The notes under the pieces: generated by a model
The model's input: the letters and a program-made list of their open reading frames with translations, nothing else
The model's database searches: none
What the model was told of the DNA's origin: nothing
Source of the DNA: VAZQ01 sp045811525
GTDB lineage: Bacteria > Pseudomonadota > Alphaproteobacteria > Rhizobiales > Xanthobacteraceae
Length of the DNA: 64,000 nt
Assembly (NCBI GenBank): GCA_045811525.1
Contig: JBJMTV010000031.1
Span: forward strand, 29,625 to 93,624
Reading direction: 5' to 3'
Program-made: the position numbers and the translations under genes
Shown: positions 55,260 to 62,985 of the stretch, piece by piece
Position numbering within the stretch: position 1 is the stretch's first letter
Layout: the number at the start of each line of letters is the position of its first letter

Positions 55260-55826
55260 ATGAAAAGGCTTCTGGTGTTCGGTGCCACAGCGCTGATGCT
55301 GGCATTCTTGCTTCCCGGTGATGCGTCTGCCCAACGCGGCGGGCGCGGCGGCGGTGGTGGTGGTTTTGGCGGTGGCGGTGGCGGTATGGGCGCAGCTCGC
55401 GCCGGCGGCTTCGGCGGCGGCATGGGTGGCGCCCGGGTTGGAATAGGCGGTGGTGGCTTCGGCGGTCGCGGTGTGGGCTTCGCCGGTCGCGGCGTAGGCT
55501 TCGGTGGGCGAGGCCTGGGCTATGCCGGTCGGGGCATAGGCTTTGGTGGTCGAGGCCTAGGCTTCGCCGGGCGCCCTGTGGCACGTACCGCCTTTTACGG
55601 CGGAGTGGGCCGCGCAGGTTGGGGCGGCTGGGGCGGCGGCTGGGGCCGCAGGGCTGGCTGGGGCGGCGGTTGGCGTTTCCGTCGCGCAGGATGGGGGTGG
55701 GGCGGGTTCGGCCTCGGCCTCGGTATCGGCGCGCTCGCCTATAGCTCGTGCTATCGGTATGATCCCTACTATGGCTACGTGAACGTCTGCTACAGCCCAT
55801 ACTACGCGAGCTGGAACTACTGGTAA
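55260..55826 (+). CDS. Glycine-rich secreted repeat protein
   Basis: 188 residues. A signal peptide (about 1-24, ending GDASAQ) is followed by Gly-rich sequence. Six repeats of the form G-x-G-F/Y-x-G-R lie at about residues 64-105, then tryptophan/glycine-rich blocks (GWGGWGGGWGRR) and a Tyr-rich tail with two cysteines (SSCYRYDPYYGYVNVCYSPY). No enzyme domain is visible. The tail pattern is common in small exported proteins of Bradyrhizobium relatives, so this is likely an exported structural or surface protein. GAGG precedes ATG 55260. Confidence 0.75.
   Translation: MKRLLVFGATALMLAFLLPGDASAQRGGRGGGGGGFGGGGGGMGAARAGGFGGGMGGARVGIGGGGFGGRGVGFAGRGVGFGGRGLGYAGRGIGFGGRGLGFAGRPVARTAFYGGVGRAGWGGWGGGWGRRAGWGGGWRFRRAGWGWGGFGLGLGIGALAYSSCYRYDPYYGYVNVCYSPYYASWNYW
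55449..55574 (+). repeat. Six 21-bp tandem repeats coding G-x-G-F-x-G-R
   Basis: Units begin at 55449, 55470, 55491, 55512, 55533 and 55554. Phe/Tyr and Gly/Ala alternate in successive units (FGGR, FAGR, FGGR, YAGR, FGGR, FAGR), suggesting expansion by a 42-bp pair of units. Confidence 0.88.
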
Positions 55827-55837
55827 GCTCCGGCGGA

Positions 55838-55887
55838 TCGGGTAGGGCGGGTTAGGCGCGCTCTTGCGCCGTAACCCGCCGCTCCAT
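55838..55887. repeat. Palindromic extragenic repeat, copy 1
   Basis: A 50-base unit that recurs at 55941-55990 with only a few differences. It is an imperfect inverted repeat around GCTCTT, with arms GGCGGGTTAGGCGC and GCGCCGTAACCCGCC. It resembles REP-like elements spread through intergenic DNA in many proteobacteria. Confidence 0.8.
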
Positions 55888-55901
55888 TCAAAGTCATCAC
55901 T

Positions 55902-55930
55902 GGCGGATTACGCTTTCTCGCTAATCCGCC
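55902..55930. repeat. Short palindrome between the two 50-base repeats
   Basis: A perfect 9-bp inverted repeat (55902-55910 with 55922-55930) with arms GGCGGATTA and TAATCCGCC. It shares the GGCGGATTA core with copy 2 of the 50-base element. Confidence 0.7.
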
Positions 55931-55940
55931 CTACGGTTTG

Positions 55941-55990
55941 TCGGGTAGGGCGGATTCGGCGCGCTCTTGCGCCGTAACCCGCCGCTCCAT
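55941..55990. repeat. Palindromic extragenic repeat, copy 2
   Basis: The second 50-base copy, in the same orientation as copy 1 and 103 bases away, ending in the same CCGCCGCTCCAT. Located downstream of the glycine-rich gene and the convergent small gene at 56053, where such elements usually sit. Confidence 0.8.
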
Positions 55991-56052
55991 CCACGTCGTG
56001 ATGTGGCGAATTCGGCCTGCGCGCATGCTTGCGCCCCCCGGAAGCGATGGCC

Positions 56053-56286
56053 TCACGCCTGAGGTGGGGACACCTGCAGAAGCGTTCTGTCGCGCAACAC
56101 GACCGGGTCGCGCTCTCCCGCCTTGGCAAGCTCGATCATGACCTTCGCAACGAGCAACACCGCAGGGTCTTCGCGGTTTACCAGTCGCAACGACCCGAGC
56201 GCGTCCTCGAACGCGAGGATGATCGACTGAATGTCGTCAGGGTCGAACACGCCGGGTTCGGCATCCAGCAGAGGTCGGATAGGCAT
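56053..56286 (-). CDS. Small hypothetical protein of a Bradyrhizobiaceae-type family
   Basis: 77 residues: MPIRPLLDAEPGVFDPDDIQ start, then IILAFEDALGSLRLVNREDPAV and LLVAKVMIELAKAGERDP. All helical, soluble, with no membrane part. I recognise the pattern MPIRPLL-x-FDP-x-AFEDA-x-REDPA-x-VAK-IELA-GERDP from many small proteins in this bacterial group. The function is unknown. ATG 56286 starts the conserved part; the frame is open to 56475 but the extension is not protein-like. Confidence 0.7.
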   Translation of the reverse strand: MPIRPLLDAEPGVFDPDDIQSIILAFEDALGSLRLVNREDPAVLLVAKVMIELAKAGERDPVVLRDRTLLQVSPPQA

Positions 56287-56523
56287 CTCAACAACACACC
56301 CGTGCAGTCGGCCAGTTCCGGCCGGCGCACATGTGGGGACGCCTCGCCCCTGCGCAAGGCTTCGAGGGCAGCAGCTCTTAGGTAGCTGCACCGAAGTGAC
56401 ATCCCTCCTAAGTTGGGTCCATACGGACCCTGAGAAGCTGTCCTCATTGAGCACCGGCGGCGGCACGACGCACACCGTTCTTTCCGGGCACGCGGGGTAA
56501 TCGCTGTTCAGGCGATCGAGAAT

Positions 56524-56724
56524 TCAGCGTCCGCGAGCATGCGCGTGAGCATTGTCGTTGCGGCGCAGCTCACTGGTGAGATGACCGCAGCCCGCGCACT
56601 CGTAAGCAATGAGGCCGGGGTCGTGGAGCACTGGGGCGATGTGAATGACCTCCGTCATTCGACTTCCACATAGCGAGCACGACGGTACAACCTGCCGTGC
56701 AGGAATCGGTGCATGTGGTGCCAT
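56524..56724 (-). CDS. Small zinc-ribbon protein, intact copy
   Basis: 66 residues with CSLCGSRM near residue 16 and YECAGCGHLTSELRR near residue 44, together a four-cysteine zinc ribbon. VIHIAPVLHDPGLIAYEC links the pairs. The function is unknown. ATG 56724 gives the conserved start; the ribosome-binding site is weak. A decayed copy of the same gene is at about 58862-58981, in the same relation to a binding-protein gene, so the unit has been duplicated. Confidence 0.72.
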   Translation of the reverse strand: MAPHAPIPARQVVPSCSLCGSRMTEVIHIAPVLHDPGLIAYECAGCGHLTSELRRNDNAHAHARGR

Positions 56725-56869
56725 GACGAACTCTGACCCTTGGGCTGGGCGTTCAATGTTCTTGAACGGAGAACGCCGCAACCGAGCGTTCGTTGCGCGA
56801 CAACGAGAAGATCTGGTTCCGCTCTTGGGCTTGGTGAGGTCCGGGGGTTACCGCTCATTTGGAGGTGAT

Positions 56870-57044
56870 CATTTGTGCCGCAAGTGGCACTACACCGGAC
56901 GCATTCTGCGACGAGAGAAGCCGGCTGATCTGCCCTCATCCAACTCTCGAAGTTCGTGCTCGCGATCAATCTGAATACGGCCAAGAGGCTTGGACTCACG
57001 ATCCCGCCCGGCGTGCTCGCGATTGCCGACGAGGTTGTTGAGTA
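56870..57044 (+). pseudogene. 3' remnant of an ABC_sub_bind binding-protein gene
   Basis: The fragment reads YTGRILRREKPADLP, then after a frameshift KFVLAINLNTAKRLGLTI and ADEVVE before the stop at 57044. This is the C-terminal signature shared by all five binding proteins at 59035-63955. No N-terminal part is found upstream, only a degraded stretch. Confidence 0.75.
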
Positions 57045-57110
57045 GGTGCGCCAGCCGAAGCTGGTGCGCCGTACCGTCCCTTGGGTGCTAGTCTATAGTC
57101 TAGCCTATCG

Positions 57111-57390
57111 GTGCCCCAGTCCCATTCCGCCTCGCGGCGCGCGGCGGGCCCATCGGGCTTTTTGATCTTGACCCAGTTGTCTGTTCGACCAGACACGTAG
57201 GGCGAGTGCTTCCGTTTCGAGACAATGCCCTCGAGTCCTAGCGTACAGGCGTGGATCGAAGACGATGGCTCCGTCCTCGTGGTCCAACTGCTCATTGAGC
57301 TGCAAGCCTGCCGTTGCTCTCTTCAACAGGTCTGCAAGACGTGCCTTCCGTTCGATCAGCGGATTGCGTCGCAGGTCCTCGCCGCGCGTA
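57111..57390 (-). pseudogene. Fragment of an ATP-dependent DNA ligase (LigD-like ligase domain)
   Basis: In one frame it reads GEDLRRNPLIERKARLADLL and DHEDGAIVFD. In the next frame it reads HACTLGLEGIVSKRKHSPY and NWVKIKKPDGPAARREAE. These are the central blocks of bacterial ATP-dependent ligases, with EGIVSKR as motif IV and WVKIKKP as motif V. The two frames, plus the absence of the motif I lysine region and of the C-terminal OB domain, show a truncated, frameshifted relic. It ends next to the Bug-type receptor gene. Confidence 0.8.
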
Positions 57391-57421
57391 GTCACAATGT
57401 CCCTCCGAGCCTGGAGCAAGG

Positions 57422-58402
57422 TCAATCCACCCTGGCTCCGGAGAACTTGATCACCTTGCCCCACTTGTCGATCTCGTTGGCGAGGCTCTTTCCGAATGCG
57501 CTGGAGCTGCCGGGCGTGGCGTAGCCGCCGAGTTCGACGATCCGCGCCTTGATGCGCGCTTCGCCAAGCGTCGCATTCACCTCCTGGTTAACGCGCGCGA
57601 CAATATCGGGCGAGATGCCTTTGGGTCCGCAAATACCATACCAGGAACTGGCCTCGTAGTCGGGAACGGTGTCGGCGACCGTTGGCGTGTCTGGCAGCAC
57701 TGCGGCTCGAGCGAAGGAGGTGACCGCCAGCGCCCGCACCTTGCCGGATTGCACATGGCCGATCGAAGAAGTGGTCGGATCGAACATCACCTGCACCTGG
57801 CCGGCGAGCAAATCCGTGAGCGCCGGCGCGGTGCCGCGATAGGGCACGTGTTGCAGGGCGACACCGGTCATCATCTTGAACAGCTCGCCGGCGGCGTGCT
57901 GCGGTGAGCCGATGCCCGCAGAGCCGAAGTTGATCTTGCCAGTATTGGCCTTGGAATAGGCGATGAATTCCGCGACGTTTTTTGCGGGCAGATCGGGATT
58001 GACCTCCATAATCAGCGGCACGTGCATGATGTCGGCGATGGGCGTGATGTCCTGCGCGAAATCGAAGCTGAGTTTCGTGTAGAGCGTGGCGTTGATTGAA
58101 TTGGGCGAGCCGCACAGCAGGAAAGTGTAGCCATCCGGCGCCGACCGGATCACCGACTCGGCGGCGATATTGCCGCCGGCACCAGGACGGTTCTCGATCA
58201 CAACCGGCTGCCCGAGCCGCTCCGACAATGACTGCCCGATCATATGTGCGACGATACTCTGCCCCCCGCCGGCCACGAATCCCACGATCAGGCGGATCGG
58301 GCGGTTGGGATAGGCCTGCGCATACGCAACGCGCGACGCGGCGGGAAGCGCGAGCGTTGCGCCTGCAAGCGACAGGAACCGGCGGCGGGGAATGGTCGTC
58401 AT
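57422..58402 (-). CDS. Tripartite tricarboxylate transporter substrate-binding protein (Bug/TctC family)
   Basis: 326 residues. A twin-arginine signal (PRRRFLSLAGATLALPAASR near 5-24) ends at AYAQ. The mature Bug domain begins YPNRPIRLIVGFVAGGGQSI, with VIENRPGAGGNIAAESV, GSPNSINATLY and PYRGTAPALTDLLAGQVQVMF. Bug receptors bind carboxylates or other small organic acids in the periplasm. tctA and tctB membrane genes are absent, so it is an orphan. ATG 58402 has AGGAAA upstream. It sits between gene remnants. Confidence 0.9.
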   Translation of the reverse strand: MTTIPRRRFLSLAGATLALPAASRVAYAQAYPNRPIRLIVGFVAGGGQSIVAHMIGQSLSERLGQPVVIENRPGAGGNIAAESVIRSAPDGYTFLLCGSPNSINATLYTKLSFDFAQDITPIADIMHVPLIMEVNPDLPAKNVAEFIAYSKANTGKINFGSAGIGSPQHAAGELFKMMTGVALQHVPYRGTAPALTDLLAGQVQVMFDPTTSSIGHVQSGKVRALAVTSFARAAVLPDTPTVADTVPDYEASSWYGICGPKGISPDIVARVNQEVNATLGEARIKARIVELGGYATPGSSSAFGKSLANEIDKWGKVIKFSGARVD

Positions 58403-58861
58403 ATTGACTGTTTCCTGATCCGGCTTATGCGAAGCCAGTGCCACTCAGCGTTTCAGCGTAACCGATCAGCATTCCCCCAAGAGAGAATGCGACTACACAG
58501 CCTATGACAGGCGCTCGCGGTGCAGCGCGGCTTCTCATCCTGATTGTCCGACAGAGGTTGCGGTTCGGATTGTTGGCGCGCCTCGCGAGGCTTACTCCCC
58601 AAAACCTCCCCAAATCCGATTGGACGCGCGGTCGTTTTCTCCTAACTTATTGATAATGTTGGCGCGATGGAAGCGCTCAGGAAGTCTTTCGCGTGTCGTT
58701 GACCACTGACCTGCCCTGAACGGCTCAGAGCACGCTTACGCTCACCCCATCCTTTGGCTCGGTGACGGGCGAGCGTTCAGCCAGTCAGGCCGGCGCACAC
58801 GCGAGCCCGCATCGCCGCTGCGCAAGGGGCTCACCCGTCTGGCGAGCGGCTTGTGACCGCG
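58403..58861. other. Intergenic stretch without recognisable gene
   Basis: About 460 bases upstream of the Bug-type gene. Open frames are short and lack conserved sequence. It should contain the promoter of the leftward Bug-type gene. I see no insertion-sequence ends or tRNA. Confidence 0.35.
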
Positions 58862-58981
58862 TCAGCGCCGCTCAGCGTTATCGTTGCGGCGAAGCTCACT
58901 GGTGACGTGGCCACAGCGGGCGCATTCCTATGTGACGAGACCGGGCTCTGTGTCCCCCAGGGCCAGCACGCGCTCGCGTCA
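58862..58981 (-). pseudogene. Decayed copy of the small zinc-ribbon gene
   Basis: Reads EPGLVT, an in-frame TAG, then ECARCGHVTSELRRNDNAERR and TGA. It aligns with DPGLIAYECAGCGHLTSELR and RNDNA of the intact gene at 56524. The upstream CSLCG half is missing or unrecognisable. Confidence 0.7.
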
Positions 58982-59034
58982 CGGTGTGCTACATTCCCCT
59001 GACCCTAGCGTCAGTGGTCCAGGTGGAAGAGGCT

Positions 59035-60021
59035 ATGCGACGGCGCGATGTGTTCACGCTCTTGGGCGGTGTGGCAGCGACGTGGCCGCTCCCGGCGCGG
59101 GCGCAGCAGCGGTCGAAAGCGCCTCGCATTGGCATGTTGCTGCCACGCGCAGGAGCCGGCGAGAGGGAATCCGTCGCTGCCGGCGTGCAGAGGCTGCGGG
59201 AGCTGGGTTGGCGCGACGGCGAAAACGTTCACATCGATTATCGCTGGATTTCAAGCGCCGACGACGAGCAGCTACAGCGACAGGCCGCTGAACTAGTGGC
59301 GACCGCGCCGGAGTTGCTTTGGGTCTTGAGTAACCCCATGCTCGCCGCTCTTCAGCGGACGACCCGCAGCATCCCGACTGTGTTTGTTCAGGTCGCTGAC
59401 CCGGTCGGTAGCGGTTTCGTGGAGAGCCTCGCGCGACCTGGCGGCAATACGACCGGCTTCACCAACTTCGAGAATACGATGGCTGGCAAGTGGCTTGAAC
59501 TGCTGCACGAGCTGCAGCAGAGCACAACCCGCGCGCTGATCCTGCTGCACCCGGAAACCGCAGCGCATCGCGCCTTCCTGCAGAGGATTGAATCGGCCGC
59601 CAAGATGTTGGGCATTGCGCCTGTAGCGGCAGGCATACGCGGGCCGGCTGACGTCGAGCGCGTCATCGTCTCGTTCACCGAGCAGCCGAACGGCGGCATG
59701 ATCGCGCTGCCGCACCCGCTGACGTCAAACAACCGCGATACAATTATTGCACTGGCCGCGCGACATCAGCTGCCAGCGATCTACCCATTTCGCTATTTCG
59801 CGACAGCCGGAGGCGTCGTGTCCTACGGCTCCGACGCAATCGATCTGTGGCAAAGTTCGGCATCCTACGTCGATCGCATTTTGCGCGGGGCCAAACCGGC
59901 AGACCTCCCGGTACAAGCGCCCAGTAAGTTCGAGCTGGTGATCAACCTCAAGACCGCAAAGGCGCTCGGCCTCGAAGTGCCGCCAACGCTGCTCGCCCGC
60001 GCCGACGAGGTGATCGAGTAA
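59035..60021 (+). CDS. ABC_sub_bind family substrate-binding protein, array copy 1
   Basis: 328 residues. The signal MRRRDVFTLLGGVAATWPLP ends ARAQQ, a twin-arginine-like leader. The mature part is a two-lobed periplasmic binding fold (PF04392 type, related to TrpX/YtfQ-like receptors): PRIGMLLPRAGAGERES, then VQVADPVGSGFVESLARPGG and NTTGFTNFE. The C-terminal signature is KTAKALGLEVPP and ADEVIE. The ligand is unknown; some family members bind amino acids. GGTGGAAGAGG precedes ATG 59035. The stop TAA shares its last base with the ATG of copy 2. No permease or ATPase is nearby. Confidence 0.9.
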   Translation: MRRRDVFTLLGGVAATWPLPARAQQRSKAPRIGMLLPRAGAGERESVAAGVQRLRELGWRDGENVHIDYRWISSADDEQLQRQAAELVATAPELLWVLSNPMLAALQRTTRSIPTVFVQVADPVGSGFVESLARPGGNTTGFTNFENTMAGKWLELLHELQQSTTRALILLHPETAAHRAFLQRIESAAKMLGIAPVAAGIRGPADVERVIVSFTEQPNGGMIALPHPLTSNNRDTIIALAARHQLPAIYPFRYFATAGGVVSYGSDAIDLWQSSASYVDRILRGAKPADLPVQAPSKFELVINLKTAKALGLEVPPTLLARADEVIE

Positions 60022-60998
60022 TGCGGCGGCGCGAGGTCATCACGCTGCTCGGCGGCCCAGCTATGTGGCCGCATGCGGCGCGCGCGCAGCAGCCGGGCAA
60101 GCTGCCGACGATCGGGCTTATGGGCTCCGGTAGCGCGGCGGCGCAGGGCCAGTGGACAATGGCCTTTGTGCAGCGGATGCGAGAGCTGGGTTGGACCGAA
60201 GGCCGCAATTTGGCGATCGCGTATCGCTGGGCGGAGGGGCGCTCCGAACGCTTCGCCGAGATCGCGGCGGAGTTCGTTCGGCTCCGGGTTGATGTGATCC
60301 TCACGCACAACACCCTACCCACGCTGGCGGCAAAACAAGCCACATCGGCGATCCCGGTGGTGTTCGCGACGGCCGGCGAGCCGGTAGGCACAGGCATCGT
60401 GGCGCGCCTGGCGCGGCCAGGTGGCAATGTCACCGGCCTCTCGAGCCAGCACCCGGAAACTGCCGGAAAGCGGCTGGAAATTCTCAGGGAGCTGATTCCA
60501 GGTCTGCGGCGATTGGCGATATTCGCCGATGCCGGTGATCCAAACACGGATTTGGACGTGGAACAGGTTCGGGGAGCAGCAGGCACGCTCGCAATCGAAG
60601 TCGCTAAGTTCGAGATTCACGGCTCACAAGACATCGCAAGAGCTTTCGAGTCGTTAGCGGGCCGTGTCGAGGCGCTTTACGTGACGCCCAATCCGATCAT
60701 GTTCGTGAACCAAATTCGCATCAATACTTTGGCGATCGGGGCTCGCTTGCCGACGATGTATAGTGTGCGGGAGTACGTCGAAACTGGGGGACTGATATCG
60801 TATGGACCGAACTGGCCGCACATGTGGCGCCACGCTGCCGACTTCGTCGACAAGGTTCTGCGCGGTGCAAAGCCAGGCGACCTTCCCGTCGAGCAGCCGA
60901 CCAAGTTCGATCTGGCCGTAAACCTGACCACCGCCAAGGCGCTCGGGCTTGAGGTGCCGCCGACGCTGCTCGCCCGCGCCGACGAGGTCATAGAGTAA
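60021..60998 (+). CDS. ABC_sub_bind family substrate-binding protein, array copy 2
   Basis: 325 residues. Leader MRRREVITLLGGPAMWPHAA ends ARAQQ. Binding-fold landmarks are PTIGLMGSGSAAAQGQ, FATAGEPVGTGIVARLARPG, GNVTGLSSQH and, near the C-terminus, LRGAKPGDLPVEQPTKFDLA. TAATG overlap at both ends means translation probably passes from one gene to the next. It is clearly paralogous to copy 1 but diverged enough that the ligand may differ. Confidence 0.9.
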   Translation: MRRREVITLLGGPAMWPHAARAQQPGKLPTIGLMGSGSAAAQGQWTMAFVQRMRELGWTEGRNLAIAYRWAEGRSERFAEIAAEFVRLRVDVILTHNTLPTLAAKQATSAIPVVFATAGEPVGTGIVARLARPGGNVTGLSSQHPETAGKRLEILRELIPGLRRLAIFADAGDPNTDLDVEQVRGAAGTLAIEVAKFEIHGSQDIARAFESLAGRVEALYVTPNPIMFVNQIRINTLAIGARLPTMYSVREYVETGGLISYGPNWPHMWRHAADFVDKVLRGAKPGDLPVEQPTKFDLAVNLTTAKALGLEVPPTLLARADEVIE

Positions 60999-61999
60999 TG
61001 ATGAGGCGCGAGGTCGTCACGCTCTTGGGCGGTGTGGCGGCGGCCTGGCCGCTCGCAGTGAGGGCGCAGCAGGGCGAGCGGGTTCGGCGGGTTGGCGTGC
61101 TCATGAACGCCTCCTCCGAGCATCCTGCTGCCCAGGCCCAGATTGCGGCACTCCAACAAGGCTTTCAGGAGGCGGGCTGGTCAGTCGGCCGCAACCTTCG
61201 CATCGACATGCGCTGGAGCGGCGGCGATGTTGCGCGCCTGCGAAAACAGGCAGCGGAGCTGGTTGCGCTTGGCCCTGACGTGGTGGTGGCGGGCGTGGGT
61301 CCCACAACGCAGGCGCTGCAGCAGGCGAGCCGCACGGTGCCAATCGTCATGGCCCAGAGCGTCGATCCGGTCCGCGCAGGCTTTGTCAAAAGCTTGGCCC
61401 GGCCAGGCGGTAACACGACCGGGTTCATGCAGTTCGAATATGGGCTGAGCGGAAAATGGCTCGAGCTGTTGCGCGATGTCGCGCCGCGGGTGACCCGCGT
61501 CGGCGTGCTGCGCGACCTGGAGTCCGGGACGGGCTCCGTGGTGGGCATTGCTCAGTGGGCCGTGCTCCAGGCATTCGCCTCACCGCTCGGCATCGAATTG
61601 AGCCCAATCAATCTCCGCGTGGAGGCTGACACCGAGCGCGACGTGGCTGCGTTTGCGCAAGGACCAACGGACGGCATGATTGTCGTAGTGAACTCGTTGG
61701 CAATTCTTCGCCATGAGCTGATCATCGCCGTCGCAGCGCGGCTTCGGCTGCCAACGATCTATCCTTACCGTTTTTTCGTCGAGGGTGGCGGACTGATCTC
61801 TTATGGGCCTGATTTGGTGAGCCACTACCGTGGTGCTGCGGCTTACGTCGATCGCATTCTGAAAGGCGAGAAGCCGGCCGACCTCCCGGTGCAGGCGCCG
61901 ACCAAGTACGAGTTGGTCATCAACTTCAAGACCGCCAAGGCGCTAGGCCTTGAACTGCCGGCGACGTTGCTGGCACGAGCCGACGAGGTCATCGAGTGA
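60998..61999 (+). CDS. ABC_sub_bind family substrate-binding protein, array copy 3
   Basis: 333 residues. Leader MMRREVVTLLGGVAAAWPLA ends VRAQQ. Landmarks are RVGVLMNASSEHPAAQA, MAQSVDPVRAGFVKSLARPG, GNTTGFMQFEYG and KGEKPADLPVQAPTKYELV. Two adjacent ATGs (60998 and 61001) can start it; the first overlaps the previous TAA by one base. The residues after ARPGGNTTGF are closest to copy 1, suggesting copies 1 and 3 share a more recent ancestor. This is inference from reading. Confidence 0.9.
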   Translation: MMRREVVTLLGGVAAAWPLAVRAQQGERVRRVGVLMNASSEHPAAQAQIAALQQGFQEAGWSVGRNLRIDMRWSGGDVARLRKQAAELVALGPDVVVAGVGPTTQALQQASRTVPIVMAQSVDPVRAGFVKSLARPGGNTTGFMQFEYGLSGKWLELLRDVAPRVTRVGVLRDLESGTGSVVGIAQWAVLQAFASPLGIELSPINLRVEADTERDVAAFAQGPTDGMIVVVNSLAILRHELIIAVAARLRLPTIYPYRFFVEGGGLISYGPDLVSHYRGAAAYVDRILKGEKPADLPVQAPTKYELVINFKTAKALGLELPATLLARADEVIE

Positions 62000-62985
62000 T
62001 GAGGAGGCGCGAGGTCATCACGCTTCTCGGCGGTGTGGCAGCGACGCGGCCGCTCCCGGCACGGGCGCAGCAGCCAACACCGCCCGTAGTCGGGTTGCTG
62101 GCCGGTACATCACGAGAGACCTTCACTGATCGCTTGCACGCATTCCGGCAGGGTCTCAGAGAGAGCGGCTATGTCGAGGCTGAGAATGTTGCGATGGAGT
62201 ACCGCTGGGCGGATAACCGAACAGATCGTTTGCGACAGTTCGCGGCCGAACTGGTTGACCGAAACGTCAATGTGATCGTCGCCACCGGAGGTTTGGCTTC
62301 CGCTTACGCAGCAAAGGCCGCAACCACCACGATCCCGATTGTCTTCGGCGTTGGCATTGATCCTGTCGCTGGGGGCCTGGTCAGCAGTCTCGCTCGGCCG
62401 GGAGGCAATCTTACCGGAGTTTACTTTTTCAGTACCGACTTGTCGGGCAAGCGCCTGGAACTTCTGCGCGAGCTGGTGCCTAGCACAACTCGTGTCGCTG
62501 TCCTGGTCAATCCGACCAGCGTTCTGAACACGGAAACGACGTTGAGAGATGTGGAACCGGCTGCCCGCGCAGTCGGATTGATGACCCAGGTGTTCAACGC
62601 CAGCACCAGCCGCGAGATCGATCTCGCGTTCACCGCGCTTGTGCGCAATCGGTGCGACGCGCTCTTTGTCGGGCAAGACGTGTTGTTCGTCACCCGTCGA
62701 TTGCAACTTGCAAACATGGCAGCGCGCCATGGGCTCCCCACGACCTCAGGTTCGCGAGACCTTGTAGAAGTCGGTGGATTGATGAGTTACGGCACCAACA
62801 TTGCAGATGCACACCGCCAGATTGGGCTGTACACCGGCCGCATCCTCAAGGGGGCCAAGCCCGCCGATTTGCCAGTCGTTCAGTCCACCAAGTTCGAGCT
62901 GGTCATCAATGCTCAGACGGCCCGCATGCTCGGGCTCACGGTGCCCGACAAGCTGCTCGTAACTGCCGACGAGGTCATCGAGTGA
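61999..62985 (+). CDS. ABC_sub_bind family substrate-binding protein, array copy 4
   Basis: 328 residues. Leader MRRREVITLLGGVAATRPLP ends ARAQQ. Landmarks are PPVVGLLAGTSRETFTDRLH, FGVGIDPVAGGLVSSLARPG, GNLTGVYFFSTDLSGKRLEL and KGAKPADLPVVQSTKFELV. The last lines, RMLGLTVPDKLLVTADEVIE, match copy 5 more than copies 1-3. The TGATG junction overlaps copy 3 by one base, and GTGATC overlaps copy 5 by four. Confidence 0.9.
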   Translation: MRRREVITLLGGVAATRPLPARAQQPTPPVVGLLAGTSRETFTDRLHAFRQGLRESGYVEAENVAMEYRWADNRTDRLRQFAAELVDRNVNVIVATGGLASAYAAKAATTTIPIVFGVGIDPVAGGLVSSLARPGGNLTGVYFFSTDLSGKRLELLRELVPSTTRVAVLVNPTSVLNTETTLRDVEPAARAVGLMTQVFNASTSREIDLAFTALVRNRCDALFVGQDVLFVTRRLQLANMAARHGLPTTSGSRDLVEVGGLMSYGTNIADAHRQIGLYTGRILKGAKPADLPVVQSTKFELVINAQTARMLGLTVPDKLLVTADEVIE

